A DNA stretch of 64,000 nt from an uncultured Flammeovirgaceae bacterium (GTDB taxonomy: Bacteria; Bacteroidota; Bacteroidia; Cytophagales; Cyclobacteriaceae). Made by a program: the position numbers and the translations under genes. Below are positions 26,635 to 33,857 of the stretch, one piece after another. The notes beneath the pieces are model-generated. The model worked only from the letters and a program-made list of their open reading frames with translations, had not been told where the DNA came from and ran no database searches. The number at the start of each line of letters is the position of its first letter. Position 1 is the first letter of the stretch. The stretch lies in assembly GCA_937883755.1 (NCBI GenBank), contig CAKZYA010000063.1, forward strand, positions 62,001 to 126,000. Reading direction: 5' to 3'.

Positions 26635-27699
26635 ATGATTGATAAACTTGAAGCCATAAAAGCCCGGTTTGAAGAGGTAGGGCAGCTAATGATCCAGCCT
26701 GATGCTATGGCTGATATGAAAAACTACACTAAGCTAACCAAAGAATATGGTGAGCTAGAAAAGATTGTGAAGAAGTACGAAGTATACCGACGGGTACTAG
26801 ACGATATAAAAGGAGCTAAAGAAGTGCTGGAAACCGAAAAAGATACCGATTTTCGGGACTTGGCAAAATCAGAGCTAGACGAACTGGAACCCCAGCAAGG
26901 AGAGTTAGAGGAAGAACTGAAATACATGCTGATTCCGAAAGACCCTAACGATAGCAAAAACGTTATTCTGGAAATCAGAGCGGGAACTGGGGGTGATGAA
27001 GCTGCTATTTTTGCCGGGGATTTATTTAGGATGTACAGCCTGTTTGCCGAAAGCCAGGGCTGGAATTTTTCGGTCATCAGCCTTACCGAAGGTACAGTAG
27101 GAGGGTACAAAGAAATTGTAACGTCAGTCACTGGGGAAGATGTTTACGCTAAGCTCAAGTTTGAATCAGGAGTGCATCGGGTACAACGTGTACCGGCTAC
27201 TGAGTCGCAGGGGAGGGTGCATACGTCAGCCGCTACGGTAGCGGTGTTACCCGAAGCTGAAGAAGTAGATGTGGAGGTAAATATGGGCGACGTTCGTAAG
27301 GATACTTTCCGGGCATCCGGGGCAGGCGGTCAGCATATTAACAAAACTGAGTCAGCGGTGCGCCTTACTCATATTCCTACTGGAATTGTGGTAGAATGCC
27401 AGGATGGTCGTTCCCAACATGCCAATTTTGATAAAGCCTTAACAGTATTACGATCCCGCATCTACGAACAGGAACTGGCTAAGCAAAATGCTGAAATCAG
27501 CGATCAACGTCGCTCTATGGTAAAAAGTGGGGATCGATCTGATAAAATCCGCACCTACAACTACCCCCAAAGCCGAGTCACCGATCACCGGATTAACTAT
27601 ACCGTTTATAACCTTCCTACTGTAATGGATGGACAACTAGGTGATTTCGTGGAGCAACTGCGAATTGCTGAAAATGCCGAGAAACTGCAAGAAGGATAA
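26635..27699 (+). CDS. prfA: Peptide chain release factor 1
   Basis: This is a normal-length RF1 of 354 residues. The GGQ motif that triggers peptidyl-tRNA hydrolysis is in SGAGGQHINKTESAVR near residue 230. The stop-codon-reading PxT motif is PATESQGR near residue 185, identifying RF1 (UAA/UAG) rather than RF2 (SPF). The acidic N-terminal domain and the AGTGGDEA segment are typical. The next gene starts 4 bp after the stop and is probably cotranscribed. Confidence 0.97.
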   Translation: MIDKLEAIKARFEEVGQLMIQPDAMADMKNYTKLTKEYGELEKIVKKYEVYRRVLDDIKGAKEVLETEKDTDFRDLAKSELDELEPQQGELEEELKYMLIPKDPNDSKNVILEIRAGTGGDEAAIFAGDLFRMYSLFAESQGWNFSVISLTEGTVGGYKEIVTSVTGEDVYAKLKFESGVHRVQRVPATESQGRVHTSAATVAVLPEAEEVDVEVNMGDVRKDTFRASGAGGQHINKTESAVRLTHIPTGIVVECQDGRSQHANFDKALTVLRSRIYEQELAKQNAEISDQRRSMVKSGDRSDKIRTYNYPQSRVTDHRINYTVYNLPTVMDGQLGDFVEQLRIAENAEKLQEG

Positions 27700-27703
27700 A
27701 GTT

Positions 27704-29113
27704 ATGTTGAGTAGGAAGTGGAAAGTAGGGAGTGGGAAGATTATGTTTGGGGTAATCGTTAGTTACCTACTGTGGTTTGCCGCCTGCACTCCCGAGGAAG
27801 AAATTTTTACTAATGACGCAGTACAGCTCCAGTTTAGCCAAGATACTATTCAGTTCGACACCTTGTTTACTAGCCGAGGCAGTACCTCTCAACTACTCAA
27901 AGTCTATAACCCCAACCGAAATGCGGTAACAATCAGTGCCGTAGCCACTGGACGAAGTAGTGAGTCGCCCTACACTGTACTGTTGAATGGTGTACCGGGG
28001 CAGCAATTCGAGAATGTCCGCTTACTGGGTGGTGACAGTTTATTTCTGATTGTAGAAGTATTGATTGACCCACAGAATGAAAATTTGCCTTTTTTGGAGA
28101 AAGATTCGCTGGTATTTCAAGTAAATGGTAATCAGCAAGACGTAAAACTTATAGCTTGGGGGCAGGATGCGTACTTTCACCAAGGCTGGATTATTTCTGA
28201 AGATACCACTTTGCGAGGCGACCGTCCGTTTGTGATCCAGGATTCACTGTGGATTGAGCCTAATGTCACGTTATCCCTTGATTCAGGAGTACAGTTTTTC
28301 TTTGATGATCGGGCTTTCGCTCTGGTACAAGGCACATTACAAGCGGAAGGCACTGTTACCGCTCCAGTCGTCTTCCGTAACATTCGCACCGATGGTTTTT
28401 ACGAAAACTCCTTTGGGCAGTGGGATGGTATAACGTTCACCGCTACCAGTCAGAATAATGTATTGGAGTATACGAAAGTACGTAACGCAGTCAACGGTAT
28501 TGTGATTAACACTCCCGATGCTGACACAATTCCGGATTTAATATTGGCCAATACAATCATTGAAAATATGGCGGGTTATGGTTTGCTGGCTATCGGTTCT
28601 GACATAGAAGCTTACAATACTTTGATACACCGTTGTATTCTGGGTCTAACGTACAATTTGGGGAATGGCCATTATCGGTACCATCATTGTACGCTCAGCA
28701 ACGGTGGGCGCTTCTATCCAAGAGAAGAAGAATGGATCTCGGTAGTGTTCTTGGAGGAGGTTCCCCGTGATAGTGAGTTAGCCTCTCTGGAAGTTTCCAG
28801 TCACCCTTTTTACGGTGAGCTAACCAATAGCATTGTATGGGGTGATTTATCCGATGAATTATTACTGGATGATCTATCTACAACTAGCGATATCCGAGTT
28901 CAGGCAAATCTCCTTAAATTCACTGATACTTCCAGATCCACCAATATTTACAATGAAGACCCACTTTTTGTAGACCCAATTGTCTTCCAGTATGAGCTAG
29001 ATTCTTTATCTCCTGCTATCAATCAGGGTGTGAAAACTTCTATCCTAACTGACCTGAACGGCGCAGACCGCGATGACCAACCCGACTTAGGGGCTTACGA
29101 ATATCAAAAATAA
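27704..29113 (+). CDS. Beta-helix lipoprotein with choice-of-anchor-Q-like C terminus
   Basis: From the ATG at 27704, 4 bp after prfA, the product has 469 residues. A basic n-region, hydrophobic core and lipobox (FAAC) predict a lipoprotein. The first about 140 residues resemble an immunoglobulin-like Bacteroidota domain (FSQDTIQFDTLF, LLKVYNPN). A right-handed beta-helix region follows (repeats such as ANTIIENMAGYGLLAIGS). The end, SPAINQGVKT to DLGAYEYQ, matches the 'choice-of-anchor Q' pattern. It is probably a surface or periplasmic polysaccharide-related protein; the function is unknown. An in-frame start at 27641 inside prfA is unlikely. Confidence 0.82.
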   Translation: MLSRKWKVGSGKIMFGVIVSYLLWFAACTPEEEIFTNDAVQLQFSQDTIQFDTLFTSRGSTSQLLKVYNPNRNAVTISAVATGRSSESPYTVLLNGVPGQQFENVRLLGGDSLFLIVEVLIDPQNENLPFLEKDSLVFQVNGNQQDVKLIAWGQDAYFHQGWIISEDTTLRGDRPFVIQDSLWIEPNVTLSLDSGVQFFFDDRAFALVQGTLQAEGTVTAPVVFRNIRTDGFYENSFGQWDGITFTATSQNNVLEYTKVRNAVNGIVINTPDADTIPDLILANTIIENMAGYGLLAIGSDIEAYNTLIHRCILGLTYNLGNGHYRYHHCTLSNGGRFYPREEEWISVVFLEEVPRDSELASLEVSSHPFYGELTNSIVWGDLSDELLLDDLSTTSDIRVQANLLKFTDTSRSTNIYNEDPLFVDPIVFQYELDSLSPAINQGVKTSILTDLNGADRDDQPDLGAYEYQK

Positions 29114-29226
29114 AGGATAACTGATAACAAATAGTTGATAATGAATGATAGAAAAGAAGGAAGCTAGAAACCTGTAACTCATCAACAACAGAATAATTTT
29201 ACAATCAGCCATCGAGCAATTGAGCC

Positions 29227-29649
29227 ATGCAAATGTATCAACAGGAGATCCGATTACCTTCTTACCCTCGTGGGTTTCATCTTATTACACCCCACGTTGA
29301 ACGGGAATTTGCTGAGATTCGAAATATCCGCGCTGGGATGCTACAAGTATTCATTCAACACACTTCTGCCAGCTTAACTATTAATGAAAATGCTGATCCT
29401 ACCGTACGGGGAGATTTTGAACGACACATCAACCGAATGGTTCCAGAAAATGCACCTTACTACGAGCATACTCTGGAAGGCTCAGACGATATGCCTGCTC
29501 ACATTAAAGCCTCACTAATGGGCAGTAATGTACTAGTTCCGGTTACCCACGGACGCTTAAATTTGGGAACTTGGCAGGGAATTTATCTGTGTGAACATCG
29601 CAACCACGGCGGCTCCCGAAGGCTGGTACTTACCGCTTGGGGAGAATGA
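29227..29649 (+). CDS. yjbQ: YjbQ family protein (UPF0047)
   Basis: The 140-residue protein matches the YjbQ family throughout: HTSASLTINENADP near residue 42, DMPAHIKASLMGS, and LGTWQGIYLCEHRNHGG near residue 117 with conserved His. E. coli YjbQ has weak thiamine phosphate synthase activity, and the true role is uncertain. The product is cytoplasmic and probably trimeric. It stands between the prfA operon and the convergent rhomboid genes. The 113-bp gap before it contains the simple-sequence motif described under findings. Confidence 0.92.
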   Translation: MQMYQQEIRLPSYPRGFHLITPHVEREFAEIRNIRAGMLQVFIQHTSASLTINENADPTVRGDFERHINRMVPENAPYYEHTLEGSDDMPAHIKASLMGSNVLVPVTHGRLNLGTWQGIYLCEHRNHGGSRRLVLTAWGE

Positions 29650-29763
29650 GCAGGGAGCTTGGCGCGGGGAGCAATAAGTGATGAATAGCAAATAATAGGC
29701 TACTAGGATAGGATATAAAAACGAATTCTGTAACACCACGCTCCCGGCTACTGGCAGCTAGTT

Positions 29764-30672
29764 TCATTCGCTTTTGCTAGCATCAAAGAGCTTTTTCTTC
29801 TCATCGCGGGTAAGGCTATCGTAGCCGCTGGCCGAAATTTTATCTAAAATAGCATCAATTTCTTCTTGCTTAGTCTCAACAGGAGCTTTAGCTTTTTTGC
29901 TGGTAGTATGACCGTTATTGGACTTCGATCGTCGGTACGATACTTTCACTTTAGGTTGACGTACAAAGAAGCTTTTAACAAATACTAGAAACTGCGTAAC
30001 TGGACGACCTAAATCATTACCTCGCTGTAGTTGCTTAATGAATAAAAAGCCTAATCCGGCTCCTGCTAGGTGAGCTAGGTTTCCGCCTGCATTGCTGCCA
30101 GCAGTGCCTACGTAAGACATGATCACGAAGAATAGGGCGATATATTTAATACGTACAGGTCCTAATAAAATCAGAGGAATAGAGTAATTGGGCATAAATG
30201 TAGCGGCTCCTACTACCACGGCGTACACGCCTGCTGAAGCCCCTAGCATTTCTGAGCCAGTGATTTGATTTTGAAAGTAAGGAATCAGATTGTAAATCAG
30301 TATGTAGAACACTCCGCCTACCAGACCACCTAAAATATACAGGTTCACTACTTTCTCATCACCTAAAAACTCTTGAATAATTTTGCCAAACCAATACAGG
30401 AACAGCATATTGAACAGAATGTGAAGAAAACCTTCGTGGGTGAAGAAGTAGGTAACTAAGGTCCAAGGCTGATAAATAAGCCTGTTTAATGCCGCTGGAA
30501 GCGTAAGCTGATCTACAATAATCTTATAAATATCCCCCTCATTGGATATTGTAAGAGGAACCCAGATAAGAAGCAGGGTTAAAAATATGATCAAATTGAT
30601 CACAATAATCTGCATCAGCCCATTATTAGGGCGTTGAAATGCATATTTTAATTCGTCTAAGATACTATTCAT
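29764..30672 (-). CDS. Rhomboid intramembrane serine protease
   Basis: The 302-residue protein has six or seven membrane segments and a basic cytoplasmic tail of about 90 residues rich in Lys/Arg and Ser. Catalytic Ser lies in LGASAGVYAVVVG and His in NLAHLAGAGLG; the oxyanion-helping HxxxxN is HILFNMLF. It should cleave membrane proteins within the bilayer. It starts 13 bp after the next rhomboid gene's stop, so mutL, rhomboid and rhomboid form a run on one strand. The substrate is unknown. Confidence 0.92.
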   Translation of the reverse strand: MNSILDELKYAFQRPNNGLMQIIVINLIIFLTLLLIWVPLTISNEGDIYKIIVDQLTLPAALNRLIYQPWTLVTYFFTHEGFLHILFNMLFLYWFGKIIQEFLGDEKVVNLYILGGLVGGVFYILIYNLIPYFQNQITGSEMLGASAGVYAVVVGAATFMPNYSIPLILLGPVRIKYIALFFVIMSYVGTAGSNAGGNLAHLAGAGLGFLFIKQLQRGNDLGRPVTQFLVFVKSFFVRQPKVKVSYRRSKSNNGHTTSKKAKAPVETKQEEIDAILDKISASGYDSLTRDEKKKLFDASKSE

Positions 30673-30684
30673 GGCCTACTACTG

Positions 30685-31491
30685 CTAATAAAACGCATTG
30701 CGCTTATCTTTCCATATTTTGAGTAAGATGAAGGCAAATAACATACCACCTAAGTGGGCAAAATGAGCTACGTTGTCGCCCGGTTGACGCGAAAACCCTG
30801 CCCAAAGTTCGTATGCTCCGTAGAACAAAACAAAATACTTTGCTTTAATTGGAAAAGGAAAAAACAGTAAAAATAATTCGGTATTGGGAAATAACAGCCC
30901 AAATGCCATCAGAATACCAAAAACCGCGCCCGAAGCTCCTACCATCGGAATGTTAGCTTTACTCTGAACAACTTGCTGAACCAATTGCCGTCCCTGACTT
31001 ATATAAGAACTGCTGTTAGGGTTATCATAAAATCCATCAACTAATGCTTTAATCTGGCTACTTCCTTGGTAGGCAAACTCAGCCTCTTCTAATAAGAAAG
31101 TAGACAAACGCTCCGGAGTGGTCTCTTCTAACACCTGATCAGCTGCCTGCTCTAATTGGTACACTTCGTAGTAATTAATGCCTGAATACAGCAAACTCGC
31201 TCCTAAACCAGTTACTAGATAAAACACCAAAAATCGTTGGTTACCCCACACTCGCTCTAGCAGTGGTCCAAAAATAAATAGGGCAAACATATTACCAAAT
31301 AGGTGAAATAAGCCGCCGTGAATGAATAAATGTGTTACAAACTGATAAGGGCGGAAGGTTTCAGCATTGATATAACGTAAGCCAAATAAATTGACGAACA
31401 TATCGGTAGAAAATATCAGCGATTGCAAAGCAAATATCGCGATATTGATTATCAGAAGATTTTTAACCGTAGGGGTTAGATTGCCAAACAT
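30685..31491 (-). CDS. Rhomboid intramembrane serine protease
   Basis: This 268-residue paralogue of the neighbouring rhomboid is complete. Catalytic Ser is in MVGASGAVFGILMAFG, His in VAHFAHLGGMLFAF, and the TM2 motif is HLFGNMFALFIFG. An about 75-residue hydrophilic loop (about residues 95-170) sits between TM3 and TM4, longer than in the sister protein, and may give a different substrate preference. Its start is 2 bp from the mutL stop, suggesting cotranscription with mutL. Confidence 0.92.
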   Translation of the reverse strand: MFGNLTPTVKNLLIINIAIFALQSLIFSTDMFVNLFGLRYINAETFRPYQFVTHLFIHGGLFHLFGNMFALFIFGPLLERVWGNQRFLVFYLVTGLGASLLYSGINYYEVYQLEQAADQVLEETTPERLSTFLLEEAEFAYQGSSQIKALVDGFYDNPNSSSYISQGRQLVQQVVQSKANIPMVGASGAVFGILMAFGLLFPNTELFLLFFPFPIKAKYFVLFYGAYELWAGFSRQPGDNVAHFAHLGGMLFAFILLKIWKDKRNAFY

Positions 31492-31492
31492 A

Positions 31493-33376
31493 TTAAGCGT
31501 TGGTAAAAAACGTAGCGATTTTTTCTAGTTCGAGTACATACGTAGTTTTGCGCCCATCGGGTGCATAATCGGGTTGAATACAGCCAAATAATCGATCAAT
31601 AAGTGCCCGCATCTCCGCTTCATCGAGCCGCTGTCCCGGTTTCATTGACATACGTCGAGCGATTGATCGGGCCATATTATCCCGCTTACTTAAAGTAAGT
31701 CGTTCTTGGTTGCTTTTATATTGTTCAATAATACCTTCTAACACCTCTTGTTCGGTTCCGGTTTTCACATCGGGGGGTACCCCTTGCACTACCAACGTAT
31801 CGGTTCCGGTAATAGTGAACAGGAAACCCATCGCCTGTATTTCTTCGTCCAGCTCACGCAATAAGCCTAAATCAGGTGGCGACAAACGAATAGTTTGAGG
31901 AAACAATGATTGCTGGGATACTGCCGATTTTTTTTCCAAAGCTAACGAATACTGCTCAAACAAAATGCGCTCGTGAGCCGCTTGCTGATCAATCAGCATC
32001 AAGCCTGATTTTACGTGTACTGCCACATACGTATGATGAATCTGAAAGGGAACGTCACTGGTAACTCTTTGTCCTGGTTCCAATAGTACTTCATCGCGCT
32101 GCGAAGTACGGTTCACGGCACTTTGTAGCGTCAACGACTCTACATCTTCATTATTTTCGGTAGACTCTTCGGGAAAGTCAAAGTGTGATTTTTCGTCCGT
32201 AGGCTGATAGAGCGATTCCCAATGCTGTAAATTGGCTTGCTTGGTTTTCTCAGCACTTGGAAATGATTTGTACTCCTTCAGATTCAGGCGGGAAGGAATA
32301 GTAGTGGTAGTTTCTGTTTTCGGTGATCCAGATTCGGTAGCGGGAAAAATAGCGAAGTGGTTTTCTTCATCAAATACGGGAGTCACCAAGTTGGTTCCTA
32401 ACGAACGTTTCACGGCTGCCCGCACAATAGCATAAACTGTCCGCTCATCCGAAAATTTAATTTCTGTTTTAGTCGGATGAACATTTACATCAATATACTT
32501 TGGGTCAATTTCCAGAAACAGGGTATAGAAGGGAAAACTACCTTCGGGAAGCATGGCCTCGTAGGCACTGATGACAGCATGGTTTAGGTAGTTACTCTTG
32601 ATAAAGCGCTGGTTCACAAAGAAAAACTGCTCACCCCGCGTACGTTTATGAAATTCGGGTTTCCCTACATACCCAGTTACTCGAACATGATCGGTATCCT
32701 CATCGCAAGGAAGAATCTGGGAGGAATAAGCTCCCGTAAATAAGTCACCAATCCGAGCTGATAGTGATCCGGCAGGCAGATCGTACACCAGCTTATCAAC
32801 TTGAAAGAAGCGGAACCCCAAATCAGGCCGAGCCAATACCACCCGATAAAATTCATCTATAATATGTCGCAGCTCCACTGAATTCGACTTCAAAAAGCTA
32901 CGCCGGGCGGGAATATTGTAGAACAGATTTTTTACGCAAATATTGGTTCCTCTTGCCCCAGTGGTTGGCTCGGCTCCTTTAAATACTGACCCTTCCATAG
33001 TGATACGGGTCGCTAGCTCATCTTCTTCCCGACGGGTAGTAAGTTCTACTTGGGCTACAGCAGCAATAGAAGCTAATGCCTCACCCCGAAAACCTAGGGT
33101 ATGAATGGCATAAATATCTTCCGTCTGCCGAATTTTGGAGGTAGCGTGTCGCTCAAAGCACATCCGGGCATCCGATGAGCTCATTCCTTTCCCATTATCA
33201 ATTACTTGAACAAGTCCTTTACCCGAGTCTTTGACTACCAGGTTAATCAGAGTACTATCGGCATCAATCGCATTTTCCAGTAGCTCCTTTACTACCGATG
33301 CGGGTCGCTGCACAACCTCCCCGGCCGCAATCTGGTTGGCAATAGCATCCGGAAGAAGCTGGATTACGTCAGACAT
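31493..33376 (-). CDS. mutL: DNA mismatch repair protein MutL with atypical endonuclease motifs
   Basis: At 627 residues this is a full-length MutL. The GHKL ATPase is intact: ELLENAIDAD, DNGKGM, TLGFRGEAL, and GARGTNICVKNLFYNIPAR. The C-terminal dimerisation domain carries DQQAAHERILFE where endonuclease-type MutL has DQHA(x)2E(x)4E, so His is Gln. The usual ACK and CPHGRP metal-site motifs are not seen; the equivalent positions read SIARRM and APDGRKT. It links MutS recognition to excision. The strand-nicking activity may be altered or lost, or this may be a lineage form. Confidence 0.96.
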   Translation of the reverse strand: MSDVIQLLPDAIANQIAAGEVVQRPASVVKELLENAIDADSTLINLVVKDSGKGLVQVIDNGKGMSSSDARMCFERHATSKIRQTEDIYAIHTLGFRGEALASIAAVAQVELTTRREEDELATRITMEGSVFKGAEPTTGARGTNICVKNLFYNIPARRSFLKSNSVELRHIIDEFYRVVLARPDLGFRFFQVDKLVYDLPAGSLSARIGDLFTGAYSSQILPCDEDTDHVRVTGYVGKPEFHKRTRGEQFFFVNQRFIKSNYLNHAVISAYEAMLPEGSFPFYTLFLEIDPKYIDVNVHPTKTEIKFSDERTVYAIVRAAVKRSLGTNLVTPVFDEENHFAIFPATESGSPKTETTTTIPSRLNLKEYKSFPSAEKTKQANLQHWESLYQPTDEKSHFDFPEESTENNEDVESLTLQSAVNRTSQRDEVLLEPGQRVTSDVPFQIHHTYVAVHVKSGLMLIDQQAAHERILFEQYSLALEKKSAVSQQSLFPQTIRLSPPDLGLLRELDEEIQAMGFLFTITGTDTLVVQGVPPDVKTGTEQEVLEGIIEQYKSNQERLTLSKRDNMARSIARRMSMKPGQRLDEAEMRALIDRLFGCIQPDYAPDGRKTTYVLELEKIATFFTNA

Positions 33377-33420
33377 AAAAATATTTTCCCTCCGTATTTA
33401 AGAGTGAATGAGTAATAACT

Positions 33421-33786
33421 TTACTCCTGAGATCGACGCGACTTTCCAGTAATTTGTTTAAATCTAAAATACATATAAGCCGGTCCCAGTAGCAAAAGAA
33501 CGTAAAAGATACTGTTTCCAAAGTAGAGATAACCAAAAATGAGTGTAAACAAGGTAATCATGATAATACCTTGCAACATATTCGAACTTTTGTTGTAACT
33601 AGCCCGACGGGTAAATGATCCCTGAATGGTTGAGGGCTGCCCTGAAGCTAACGATGAGCGTTGGCGTAGTTCTTGCTTTATTCGAGAAGTGCGCTCCTCA
33701 ATATCCTCTTTGACAGGATCGTAGTAGCGGGGTTCAAAGTTAAATTTTTGATAATTCGGAAGCCGAGTTAGCGTAGGAATCTTCAT
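33421..33786 (-). CDS. Conserved small membrane protein of unknown function
   Basis: The product has 121 residues. The N-terminal half is basic and helical (NFEPRYYDPVKEDIEER, RIKQELRQR), followed by two adjacent membrane segments (about residues 72-90 and 92-108) and a basic tail. I recall similar Bacteroidota proteins with the 'PRYYDPxKE-IEER' start, sometimes loosely labelled as a riboflavin synthase subunit; nothing here supports that label. It lies 44 bp upstream of mutL on the same strand, so it may head the mutL-rhomboid run. Confidence 0.75.
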   Translation of the reverse strand: MKIPTLTRLPNYQKFNFEPRYYDPVKEDIEERTSRIKQELRQRSSLASGQPSTIQGSFTRRASYNKSSNMLQGIIMITLFTLIFGYLYFGNSIFYVLLLLGPAYMYFRFKQITGKSRRSQE

Positions 33787-33857
33787 AAGTTGTAAATTAA
33801 CGGCTAGGCACTAAATAACGGACAGTCTTGTTTGAAAGGTATCAGGAGAACGCCCTC

